A DNA stretch of 64,000 nucleotides from Ceratorhiza oryzae-sativae (lineage: Eukaryota; Basidiomycota; Agaricomycetes; Cantharellales; Ceratobasidiaceae). Below, piece by piece: positions 1-10,700 of this stretch; position 1 is the first letter of the stretch; every line of letters starts with the position of its first letter. The notes below the pieces were generated by a model, which was not told the DNA's origin, made no database searches, and was given only the letters and a program-made list of their open reading frames with translations. The stretch is from NCBI GenBank assembly GCA_030998015.1, contig JARWMV010000062.1, forward strand, positions 1-64,000. The letters run 5' to 3'. The translations under genes and the position numbers were made by a program.

Positions 1-76
1 AGAAACCACATGACCACAACAACCAGAGAGGGTATATCTAGGGGACACCTTTGGGGGTAAAGGGGGCCATCATCTC

Positions 77-1406
77 ATGCCCTCCCCACAAGACACATCT
101 ACTTCTAAAAACACCAACAATGCTAAGCAAAGATGGCTCAAACGTGGGAACACCCCAGCCAAACGAATCAAGTGCAGGGCAGAGGTCAGCATTGCCATTG
201 CTGGCGCCCTTGGAATGAAGCCGAGCCCCCTCACCTGCTTCTATGCAGCTTACACTGATGGATCGCAGGTCCAAAGAGTTGACCAAAACCGCATGGGCCC
301 CCTGATTCCGTGTCCAGACCAGGGCGGTGCTGCTGACCTGGTCGAAGCTACGCGATCAGCCCTCAAGTGGGCTCACCGCCTGATACAAGGCATTCTGCCG
401 CCACCGACCCAATCACTGGGCAACCTTAGCCGTGGTCGAATGGCACAACCTGGAGGAGCCGAACTACAACCCAACCCAGCCCCTGCATGTCCATGCCCTC
501 TCCATCAGTCAGGAACGGAAGGGCAGATGGAACACCCAGAATGCGGGGTTCTGGGACTTCGAGGGGCAACACCCCAACATACAGCCCAAAGACCTCAAGG
601 ATGGACCAGGAGGCAACCCAGCAAGGGATGCCTTCAACTATCTCTGGAAGAACATTGGAGCTAATGGCAAGGAGATAGAGGATTTGATGGTGGGGGACCT
701 GACCTTGGAAAGGTTGGAGGAGATCTTGGTGAAGGGAAAGGGCGGAAAACAGTCAAGGATGGAGGCAGACTTGGAGGATGGGACAGAGATTGTTGCCTTA
801 GCAACAAAACAGGAGTACTACCAGGCGTTCAAGCGCCTCCGCCCCCTCCAGATGGTGACAACGTGGAACTCAGTACGAGCATATGCCGAGTACACATACA
901 AGGAAGACCAGGGTTGCATGCCTGCAATCCCTGTGGAGTTAGAGGTCCTGGAAGACTGGGAGCACATTGACCAAGCAGACAGATGGTTTGCCAAGGAGGT
1001 CGAGAAGAGGGGAAGAGGGGTGTGCCATTGCATCCTGGTGATAGAAGGAGAAACTGGAACGGGGAAAACGGCATATACACAATCCAAGGGCTGCCACAGC
1101 TGGATGTGCAATGTGTGGAATATGGGCAACTTGTTGGAATATGCTGACATTTGGATCCTGGATGACATGGTCCAGTTGAATGGGAAGTACTTGCTCAAGG
1201 CCCTGAGCCAGTACAAGGCAGACTTCACAGGCAGGTACGTGCACATGAAATCGATGAAGGTATGGCCAACAGTTATTCTGGGAAATACCTGGTTGGCAAT
1301 CATGAAATGTTGGTTGGACATAGAGGGGGAAGAAGGGGACTTATGGGTATCAAGAAATGTGGAATGGGTGTATGCAGGAGGAAACCCATTCTTTGTATTC
1401 CCTTAG
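77..1406 (+). pseudogene. CRESS-DNA virus-type Rep (rolling-circle replication initiator) relic
   Basis: Seen: an open frame from about 384 to the stop at 1404-1406 carries, in the order expected for a CRESS-DNA Rep, an HUH motif (HVHAL, near codon 19 counted from 432), a HPNIQP segment like the GRS region of geminivirus/genomovirus Reps, a tyrosine motif YLWK (near codon 70), Walker A GETGTGKT (206-213), Walker B WILDD (241-245) and motif C VILGN (281-285). Family knowledge: such proteins nick and unwind circular single-stranded DNA. The C-terminal half looks complete, but there is no clear ATG. The N-terminal part with motif I is not in this frame. A coding-like stretch in a second frame (77 to about 385) ends where this one starts, after a TGA at 381-383, suggesting a frameshift near 380-392. 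I read it as an endogenised, inactive copy. The geminivirus/genomovirus-like affinity is inference from the GRS-like segment. Confidence 0.75.
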
Positions 1407-1715
1407 AATAATTTACTGTACTGTACAACTTCTGCTATGCCCATCCAAACAATTGGGGCATTCGGAGAAGAAGCAGACAAATCCTCACCCCTAAATAACC
1501 TCCACAACAAAGAAAAGAAAAACAATCTCATGTAACGGAGAGGTTGAGGGGTCTAGCCTGACTCAGCCTGACCTCATCAAACAATACTGAATCAGCCGAA
1601 AGGTTGTTGGTTCAAGTCCAGCACCCTTAACCTCCTTGGTGCATGAGATTCCTTTTGCATAAGGAACTAAACCATGTCTCAAGGTCCCCCAAGACATGTC
1701 CAAAGGGGGGGATAA
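1407..1715 (+). other. Non-coding stretch with long imperfect inverted repeat and a polypurine tract
   Basis: No gene is visible. Arms at 1527-1551 and 1623-1647 form an imperfect inverted repeat (both ends share CTCATG, then a GAGAGGTTGAGGGG-like arm). Inside it lies a tRNA T-arm-like hairpin with a B-box-like core GGTTCAAGTCC near 1609. A run of seven G in a purine stretch (about 1703-1715) ends directly at the LTR at 1716, which is the position and composition of a plus-strand priming tract of a Ty3/gypsy element. So the 3' end of an LTR element lies here, although its own genes are not recognisable upstream. Confidence 0.5.
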
Positions 1716-2270
1716 TGTTATGACCCAACAAATGGACATAACAAAACAACCAAATATTTTTACAGATTTATGGCATTTTTCCTAAGCGGAAGAAGCCATA
1801 AACAAGGTCACGTGACCTCGGTGCTTAGCTGGCGCTTACGGTGGTTACCCTGAACTCGCTCCAGCATTTCTCTCCATTGTTACTTGGAGCGAGGAGCAAG
1901 TTGTCACGTGATCTCAGTGCTTACAGAAGGGTCACGTGACCTCAGCGCCTACCCCTCGGACCTCACGCGGCTCTATAAGATTCAGAGCTGCACAAACTTA
2001 AGACAAACAATTACCTAACCCATAGTACTGTACATAACCTACACCTACTGTGGAGTGTGTTTAGATAATATGTCTGCAGCCACTGCAGCCACAGGCATAT
2101 ATAAGAGGGATAAAGCAAGACAGGGCACCTCAGCTTGCTTTATCTTGTCAACCACCATAGACCATAGCAAACACTGTAACTAGAACACTCAATACATACT
2201 GCATAGCGCCAAACCATCAATGCAGCCACTACTTAAGTGCTTCACAAGGAGCATCCAGAGGGTCATGACA
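1716..2270 (+). repeat. LTR of a Ty3/gypsy-type element (family 1, probably a 3' LTR)
   Basis: The 555-bp unit begins TGTTATGACCC and ends GGGTCATGACA, giving TG...CA ends and near-perfect terminal inverted repeats. It is homologous over its length to 28055-28733. A TATA-like CTATAAGA lies in its middle part, so the sense direction is plus. The flanks (GATAA, CTGGC) are not a target duplication, and a G-rich polypurine tract abuts the left end, so this is better read as a 3' LTR than as a solo LTR. It contains several TCACGTGA palindromes. Confidence 0.75.
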
Positions 2271-2352
2271 CTGGCGGAAAGGTTGACAGATACTTGGCAA
2301 ACTCCTACCTGTTGCAATTGCATCTATTATAGAGGAAGACTTAGCAAAACTG

Positions 2353-4478
2353 GTGAGTAACACTTCAGTGGACATCCTTGCACCATTTGGTGAGCTTGTG
2401 ATGAATTGTTCATGCAGGCCTGAGTCTCTAGAGATGGAGGTATCAGACGTTGACTATGCTGGAGACCATGCTAGCAGCTCTCTGCCGACGCCTGTAGATC
2501 CTTCTCATCTTGATCTAGAAGATCTGGCTGGTGCTGAACACACTGAAGAAACGCCTGGTGCGCCTTCACCCTATCTCAAGCTGGATAATGGAGAAACAGT
2601 CCACAAAGCTTGGGTAATCAGCCAGCTTTTTTTCAACTCCAGGCAAAATTCCACTGATTGCCTCAGCCGTGTTGCTGGATTATCCAAATACACAGTTTCA
2701 GCGAAGAGAACCGATTCATCTGGTATTATCGACCACAATTCAGCACTGGGAGAGCCTGCACTCCATGTCAACAATCCTGCAGCCACCTTGCTTTGCTGTG
2801 GATCACATATATTTTTGGCTATCTTACAAATCAATTGACTTCAGTATGATGATATCTCAGTTCTCGAAATGACAACAGCTTGTTTGGGCAAGGCCATTGC
2901 TGATGCAACAGCTCAGATACTTTGTCTGGCTCCGTTTAGCATTTCTGTTTCTCAGGTGGCAAGTTCTGAGATAGACTGGAAGTGGACGCATAAATATGGC
3001 ACAGTGATCAAGATACCTGGTTGATTTATACAGCCAGTCAACCCTGCACTACTAGCCTCTGATACATGCAATGCTATGTATGTTTTCAGTACTAATGATC
3101 TCCTGGGAATTACTGCCTTGCTTTCCAACTGGTTATCACCTAGAAATCTTTCGAGCTCCCTCAAGTTGCTCAAACTGATTGTTTCCCTTACCTTCATGCT
3201 GGTTAGTCTCACTTCTATCAGAGCTTATGCATTATCTCAACTTTGTTGATACATTACAGGTAAAGCATGCTTTGTGTATGAGCAAGAGGCAGACACTCAT
3301 GATCCTAGTTGCACTCACAATCATAGCACTTGCCCATCATGTATTTCTCCTGCTGTTCAGCTGAATCGGTCTAAGCCCCCACAAGTTCTCGAACACATGG
3401 GTGCTCACATCTTATTTGACACACTAGTTAACCAAGCTACTCAACCATGCAGGTTTTGCTTGCAGCCCTCTGCAAGCTGTCCAATCTTTTTGCTTCATAG
3501 GAAGGGCAAAGAAGCGAGCCTACAGATTGATCTGGCTTGGTCAAAGAGCTGCCCTTATGCAACAAGGTTCTCTTACAAAGCTGCATCCCAGTCTAAACCA
3601 GCCTCCCCATGCTCAAATGTACCCCTGGTCTGCGATCTTTGCTCTTGAGATTCACCTGCAATCTGGAGGTACAATTTTGAGGAGCACCTCAGAATTAGCC
3701 ATCCTTTGGCTAATTGGAGCGCATACATTGACCTATTTTGACTTTCAGAGTTGGAAATTGCTGCCATGCAAATCACTTGGGATCAGTGTCCAACAGCCCC
3801 TTGACTTGCTCAAGGTAGGGTGGCTGGCCCTGAACTGGCAATATCTGAAGTGCACAGCTCTCGCATGGTCTTACGGTCAGTAGGAATCAACCAGCTGTAT
3901 ATCTATTACCTGATCAAAATAAGCAGAACAATTGAGCTGCCAAAAAGGGATGAACAAGTCACTGACAACCTGGATCAAGACCCAAATCATGAAAGCACCA
4001 CTTCAAGTGATGACGATGAAATACTGGATAAATACAGCATGGAAATCGATACAATAGATGGTATGTGCAGCCAACTCAGATCTTGTTGTGTTTTAACTGG
4101 CTCCTACCATAAGATCCTATATCTACGTCAACCTCACTCTTTACTACAACTATAGTATCAAATCACAGCGGGTGCACAAGGAAACAATGTCCCATATTGG
4201 ACGAAATCACTGCATGTTATATGTGCAACATTAAGGTTACAGAGGAAGAGATTAAAGCAAACAAATTACCAGGCACTGTTCCATGTGTGATGATGTGCAG
4301 TAACAGACACTGTGAAACAAAATGGGTATGTTTTTCAATAAGTGATGTATACTTAATTCTGATAAGCTCTCAGTTTCATCTTGGTTGCTACAACTTCTTG
4401 TATGTTCTGAAGGATTGGGATTGCAGCGAGCACAGCAATAATCATTCAACGGCTCATAAATGTCAAAAGATCGCTTAA
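2353..4478 (+). pseudogene. Decayed cysteine-rich zinc-finger gene of an Agaricomycete transposon-associated family
   Basis: Coding blocks in several frames follow one another in the order of a family I recognise from Agaricomycete genomes but cannot name. They are: a block with HKAW...DCLSRV (2353-2838); a hydrophobic block reading through about 2870-3250 with one TGA; a Cys/His-rich block with CEQEADTHDPSC, CPSC, CRFCLQ and CDLCS (3274-3648); a block with AISEVHSSRM (3830-4155); and a C-terminal PHD-like finger with CYMC, CSN..C and HLGC..W.C (4197-4478). The last block appears to carry a short intron near 4325-4376. Frame changes and stops make it non-functional. Such fingers bind zinc and often contact DNA or chromatin; the actual function is unknown. 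Confidence 0.45.
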
Positions 4479-4704
4479 CACAACATCTTTTATTGCTTTT
4501 ATTCTTTATGCATGGATTACTCTCTATGTACTATACAACACAGTTTTCTTTTAACTTGTGGTGCCATGGATAGTTGTCACGTGCATATATACCCGATTTG
4601 GACAGTTTTATATGACATAATCTATCAGGGGGTGGGTGGGTGCTCTTAGCGGCTGACTTCTCAAAATCTGACCTTGTGCAGGAATTTTTTTTTCCACCAC
4701 CCCT

Positions 4705-4847
4705 TGCCATGAAGCATATGGGTACAAAGTATGCAACTTGCCCACTTAGCATGGCATGAGGGACCAGACTGGCATGGGGAAGAGTGCAGGTTAGAACATG
4801 GAAAAATCAGACCTACCAGCAGCCTACTACACCCTAATAACCTAACC
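4705..4847. repeat. 143-bp block duplicated at 48258-48400, ending in telomere-like CCTAACC
   Basis: The two blocks are near-identical from TGCCATGAAGCATATGGG to AATAACCTAACC. The copy at 48.3 kb is the end of the ~810-bp satellite and runs straight into a PLE tail. This copy contains one GTACAAAGTATGC half-palindrome of the satellite type, so it is probably a stray satellite end. What follows (ATTATCATTCC) differs between the two copies. Confidence 0.8.
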
Positions 4848-4911
4848 ATTATCATTCCTAAGCAATGATGGAACATAATTCAAAGAATTGTTGCATTTTG
4901 CTGGACATTGT

Positions 4912-5565
4912 CAGCAATACACGTGATCTACCATGCACGACACAGTAGATCACATGATCAGATGCTTGACGGTGACAGCCACATTGAAAGCCCATTAATG
5001 ACTTCTGTCATGATTTTCTATGCAGGATCCAACAGTTAATGTAATTTGACAAGCAAGCACTGATCTATAGCAATACTCAAAATTTGTCCACTGGGTGTTG
5101 ACCTTACCAGCGACACATGTGACCTACCGTGCGGCACACAGTAGATCACGTGACATGACACCCTACAGTGACAGCAACATTGAATGCCAACTAATCAACT
5201 TTGGCCATGTTGTTGCAGATGGGATACAGCACATGATTCAACTTACTGAGAGAGAACTGATTTGTAGTATTTCTTATACTTTGTTTACTGGGTGGTGACC
5301 TAACAACACCTGCAACACATGTGACCTACCATGCAGCGCATGGTAGGTCACGTGACTAGCCACTTGACATTGACAATAAAAGTTACTAACACTCAACATG
5401 TGTGGGCCTTGAAGGTCTTGTATTGTGCTAGGTTCAATGTCTTCTTACACTTGTTGTGTAAGTGCTGTTGCAAAATTTGAAAAAAATTTGTCCACCAAGG
5501 TGAGGACTCCCTGGTTACACGTGATCTACCATGCAGCACATGGTAGATCACGTGATCAGACACAA
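4912..5565. repeat. Four-copy array of ~200-bp repeats, each with a CACGTG/CATGTG palindrome
   Basis: Long palindromes lie at about 4919-4956, 5115-5153, 5318-5354 and 5518-5554, spaced about 190-210 bp apart. The fourth has perfect 16-bp arms (5518-5533 and 5539-5554) around a 5-nt loop. The third has 17-bp arms with one wobble pair. The sequence between palindromes is also related: a TTTGTCCACTGGGTG-like stretch precedes three of them and a TGACAGCAACATTGA-like stretch follows. They are diverged tandem units. The extruded hairpin would carry an E-box (CACGTG) in its stem. No function is known to me. Confidence 0.7.
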
Positions 5566-5884
5566 GACCACAGGAGAGACGTTGACTGTCCACACAGTAA
5601 ACATTTGCCATCATGTTGTTCCTCCATACATAGGATGTGTTCATTAATTCATTGAGCCCCTTGTGCACACACATTTGATCTGTCTACTTGGTGCAGACTC
5701 CAGTTCATAGTCAATTCCATGTGGCAATGAGACAGCTCCAATTGGGCTGAAAATTTGTGCCTAGGTGCGCATGTGTGATGTCTATGTGCTGGCAAAATTG
5801 CAGCCCAATCCAATCATAGGCCCTTGAGACATTTGAAAATTTCCACAGATTTTCAACTGATTTCCTCTCTATAACACCAGCTGG

Positions 5885-8205
5885 ATCACGATCTTGCCAC
5901 CATTTGCCTCTCCTCCCTCTCCCTTGCCCTCCACGTCGAGGGGTAGCAAAGTGTTGATGTGGTGCTCAAGGCAAAACTCCTCGTTGAGCGAGTCCCAGTC
6001 GAGCACAAAGAGTGGCATGCTCTCCATCAGGTTTCACAGGTTTGCCTTCTTCATCCCCTCATGCATCTTTGCACTGACCTCTGAGCCTTGAATTTCTGTC
6101 AAAATCGGGTACTTCCAGTCCCGTTTTCAATTGGGTTTGCTGATGTTGGCAATGATTGACAAGACGTGCTTCTGGATCACGCCTTGGGGGTTGACTTTTG
6201 CTGTCGGGGACCCGACGTCGTGCACCGCTTCCACTGCTCCAAATCGAGCCCCTTGGATATAGGCCCCGCCCATCAGTGCTGCCTCAATCTGGCTCTCAAG
6301 GGCTGTCTTGGTATCCTTGATCTTCGCCTCAGCCGTATGCTCTCTTGACTGGTAAAACTTCTGTACCGTTGTCATCAACACCCCCTTTCCCCTGCTCAAG
6401 TAAGTCTTTTATCTGTTCTGTTGTCAAACAAACATCAACTCACCTGTGTTCCTGCCTCGTTCTCATCCATGGCCTTGTCTGGGTCCATATCCATATCTGT
6501 CGCCCACTCTCCAGGTCTGCCTGTACCAGTATCTGTCCTGGCTATCACCTTGGTGGTCGCTTTCGTTACTGTACTGCCTTGCGGCTGTTTCTTCTGTGGC
6601 AACGATCCTTTTGCTCCTGTGTTTGTGTGAGCCCTCTTCTGGCCTGTCGTGTTGACCTCCTCTTCCTGGTTGTTGAGGTAAGCGTTCTTTGTTCATGGTC
6701 GCCAAGACCGTTGTACTCACTTCTTCTCCTGTTCGTGGGGACATTGGTCGTACAGTCCCTCCGCTTGTCCTCCTTGTTGTCGTCCTCTGTTTCCCTGGCG
6801 TACAAGGTTTGGGAGCGCTTGGTCCTGGTTTCAAGGATGACTGGCCAGTGGGTTTTCTTGTGGAGCTCAACATGTTGGTCAGCGTATTGTTGCAGTTGCT
6901 AGAGTCCCCGTTCGTGTGTCAGTTGAGTGCATTGACTGGGAGTGAGGACAAGGAGTTGGTGGAGTGATGGAGTGGTTGGTGTTAGAAGGCCGGTCCAGAT
7001 GTACTGTGCCACCCAGTCCCTGAACATCAGGGTGTGACCGATCAATGTCACGCGCCTGGTCGATCCTCCAGATCGGTTGCTTGGTTCTTCTGGTGATTCC
7101 CCATGAGTTGCTCGCACTGTCTGTAACATGGTCGGTGACTGTTGGACGTGTCTGCGTCCATGGTTGTCAAAGTCTGTTTGACTGGTGAGTGTCAGTGTAT
7201 CATTTGTTGTCGCGTATTTGCTATGACTTACCACTCATCGGTTGTCCTGCAAATCCTCCCTGCTCTCGTTTCCATCTCCTCACTTGTATGTTCGTTGTGT
7301 ATTAATTTATTCATTTGCTCATGTTTGGACTTGTACATGATGCGCCCAGTTACACTCAGCCTCCAAGCGGGTGTGGATGATGGATCGGTATGACAACCTC
7401 CATGATTACTAATGGAACACCAGTGAGTACTGACATCCATGCTTGTAGACCATGTACTCACACCTACGTTGACCGTTCATTGATTCCTTCAACCATCGTC
7501 ACCTCTCCTGCTCCCTAACCTTCCGTCTCTCTTCCTCTTCTCTCCTCTTTGCTGCCTTCCTCTTTTTCTGTCATCGTACCACTGCCTCTTTCTTTCGCCA
7601 TGCCTCCTTTTGCTCTTCCTTCCGCCTCTCCTCCACCGCCTTCTCCTCCTTCCATTTTGCATCCCACTCCTGATGGTATGGGCCCAACTGGCTGTTGCAC
7701 ACCAGCTTCCAATTGTGTTTGGACAGCTGCACAAATCAATGTTGGTGAGTTGTTTGTTTCTACACATGCAAGTTAGTTTCTTTACTCACCCCACAACGCT
7801 GATGTATCTGCTCCTTCCACAAGTGATTCTCAAGGTAGTTCCGAACCAACTACAATGTTTGCACAGTACGTCTGCTTTTATTCCATGCGTGAGCAGCTAG
7901 GTACTCACCTTTTCGAGCTGCTCCCAATCCTCCTTGTCCCCCTTGTCCTCATCCTCTCCCTCCACATCCACCTCCTCATCCTTGTTTCCGTCACCCACCA
8001 ATGCTCCACCCCCGACCAATCCCATCCGCCTTTGCTGCTCTTGATTGTATTGCCAATATGTCTCTCACCTGTGACGGAACTCCGTCCACACCTTATTGAA
8101 AATGTTTTGATGGGTCTCCTTCTTGATGATGGCCCTGTACTGGTGGGAGTACAAGTTCAAGCGTATGCGCTCAAGGTGGCTGAACAGCGAGGGGGACATC
8201 TCTTA
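5885..8205 (-). pseudogene. Decayed minus-strand hypothetical gene
   Basis: Read on the minus strand, several blocks look coding: about 8205-7905 (starting MSPSLFSHLERIR, then a stop and an acidic tail), 6873-6463 (Arg/Thr/Pro-rich), 6399-6127, and 6110-5885 (with one TGA in a MESMPLFVLDWDSLNEEF-like context). They are interrupted by stops and frame changes, and short introns may explain some gaps. I do not recognise a domain. The plus strand in this region holds only shadows. Confidence 0.3.
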
Positions 8206-8216
8206 TGCAAACTGGT

Positions 8217-8262
8217 GGTGAGTGTGGTTGTAGTTGTGGTTGTGGTTGTGGTTGTGGTACTG
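8217..8262. repeat. GTGGTT hexamer microsatellite
   Basis: A run of GTGGTTGTRGTT units, about seven hexamers with one substitution. A second short (TGG)n run lies at about 9318-9335. Confidence 0.85.
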
Positions 8263-9690
8263 ATCAAGACCTAACACTCACATGCAAAGCATAACTGCCC
8301 CAATCACGTGTGTGGCATGATGTGCGTTGTCCACATATGCAGTGAGTCCCTTTGTATATCTGTTTGTTCGAGTACTTATTCTACTCCACAGAATGATTTA
8401 TTGGTGTGCTTGCAGGGATAAAAACACTGAGTATAACATATCCAATTACACTTGCACTTGGTTGTGTATATGATATGAACTGATGTATTTTACTGATACA
8501 TCTTCTTTTTAATGCATACAGATTACAAAATATATATACACAATACTTGAGTCATGTCCTTTTTGCTAGCCAGTCCCCAGCTGTTGCCTATCTTGGTAAC
8601 ATCCAGCAGGGAGCATTTGGATACAGGGTGCTGGGTCTGATCGCTCCTGTGCCGTCAACGGACCCCCTGCACCCCACTCAGCCCCACTTGGCTGGTGAGA
8701 CAAAAATAACAATGTCTAATCAAAGAGATGAGCAACTAGCTAGGCTCCTGAGTTGCATGATACTCACCTACTCCTTGATGCAATCTCCTGGCTGGGTGCT
8801 GAACAGCTCAAGCAATGTTCAATGCACCTGTTGCTCTGCTGCACTGCTCATTGTTGACATCTCTGTCCTCAACCTTGTCCTTGCTGCCCTCTTTTTCCTG
8901 TTCACCTTTGTTGACACCCAACACTGTTTCAAAATTTCAACCAGGTATTGTGAGTGATGCACACTGTACATGGGTTTGATGGTTTACCTGCTGGCACTGA
9001 TCTTCTTGGCTGTAGTTGCAGGAATTCTTGATATATCAGCAAGTTGTCTTCCACAAGCCTGTCAGCTATTTAACTCACAGCTCACCCAGTCTATTACATA
9101 CCTTGAAAAGTATGTCAACTTCAGGTAAATATTTGTTGAACCCAGTCCAACCTTGAACAACAAATCACTCAAGGATATTGTCACATGTGTCAATCAAGAT
9201 CCAGCAATGGTGTTTCTGCTGATTGATCCCTGGTTCAATGCAGTTCTATTTCTGAGCATACTTGTTCAGAAACATCTGGTTGCTGCAAGTGAGCTCAACC
9301 ATGGACATGAGAGTGGATGGTGGTGGTGGTGGTGTACAATAGGCTGAAATGGGCAAGCAGGCCCATTGATTGGATCAGGGGCAGATGCATTCAGATTGGT
9401 GTTTAGATCAATGGACATAATCTGAATAATATAATTATTGCCATGTGCTAGTTACAGACATGATTGTGTTCCACAATGGTACATGAGATATAAATCTATG
9501 TGAGTCTAACCTAGTACAAGGTCCAATCAACACCATAGAGTCATCTGCATCAGACTTGGTACTTGAATAAAGGTTATTATATATCTGTATGTTCTCTCTT
9601 ACTGTTTCAGTGGCTTACAATACATGTAGGTAACTCATAAAGTACTTCATCCACGTTGGAGCTGATATATAGTCAATGCAGATGAGCTTC
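8263..9690. other. No recognisable gene
   Basis: One open frame of 136 codons (8547-8957, plus) has no domain I recognise and its composition resembles the AT-rich surroundings. I see no RNA gene or mobile-element terminus in this stretch. Confidence 0.4.
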
Positions 9691-9695
9691 AGCAA

Positions 9696-10130
9696 AGTCC
9701 ATCTGCGCCAGACTTAAGACAATAAGGGTGATGTTGATGGACCTGATCCTCAGGCATCAACGTCAGCCTTGTCATCCAGTGTCAGTGCATGCACCTGCTA
9801 ATTTAGTTGACGTGGATGACTTGCCACAATGCCCATCTACGCCTGGCTTTAGACAATAAAACTGATGTTGATGGGTCCAATTCTCAGCTGTCTACATTGA
9901 TCTTGCTATCTAGTGTCAGAGGGTGGACTCCTTGTATGACGTAGCTGACTTTGTAGTGCACTTACATGTGTGTTTTGTAATTGAAAAATCAGTTATCTAC
10001 TAACACATGTGGTCAACCAACCAAGTCCTGTATTGGCCTGGTGTAACCATGATTTGGTCAACACAGATGACTCACAGCCCAGCTCACCCACACCAGACTT
10101 AAGACAATAAGGCTGTATTGACTTGTTCAT
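9696..10130. repeat. Three diverged copies of a short unit containing CAGACTTAAGACAATAA
   Basis: Related segments centre on CCAGACTTAAGACAATAAGG near 9708, CTGGCTTTAGACAATAAAAC near 9843 and CCAGACTTAAGACAATAAGG near 10096. The first two share a further ~45 bp (GATGTTGATGG, CTCAG). Spacing is about 135 and 250 bp. They are diverged direct repeats with no visible coding role. Confidence 0.55.
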
Positions 10131-10700
10131 GCCATAATGATTGTCTGGTACAGGGAATGGGCAATGATGTATCTCTTATACATCAGTGTAGTTCTATTTC
10201 TGATGCATATATCACAGTCTTAACCATATATGCAGGTGATCCTCTGTCACTTTGACCTGTGTCTCACTCATTATATGTATGCATGTCCTTTTTGCAGTGT
10301 ATATGCTGTTCAACTGACCCCATCTCTATCAGATCATTGACTTTCTTCTCACCTTAAGCAAGTGAATGGACCTTTCAGTGGGTCATCTTTGTTTTGAGCT
10401 GGGTTTTCTCCTCATTGGCTACCCAAAGGAATATTGATACAATTTTTGAACATATATTTCTGGGATAGGAAGTACTTTTACACAGATATGTTAAGTTTGG
10501 GGGTCTGACCTACATGTAGGGGGGGTATATTGTTGGTACTGTAAAGGTTTAAAATACATATCAGTCATGGATGGGGGTTATATTATGGGTGAACTATATA
10601 AAAAATGACTGGATGGGGGTACCTTTTCTGGGCCTAGCCCATTTCACCCACATCTATAGGCTGAAAAGATGGACCCCCCCATCCCCTGGAGTGTTATATA

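Noticed and set aside
1541..1632. Possible tRNA gene: T-arm GTTGG-TTCAAGT-CCAGC and an acceptor-like pairing GGTTGAG/CTTAACC
   Set aside because: The A-box and D-arm do not fit, no 5-bp anticodon stem is found, and three extra bases separate T-arm and acceptor. The pairing is part of a larger inverted repeat. At best a tRNA-derived relic.
1716..2270. Reading this LTR as a solo LTR like the one at 28055
   Set aside because: Flanks GATAA and CTGGC do not match, and a polypurine tract abuts the left end, so a 3' LTR fits better.
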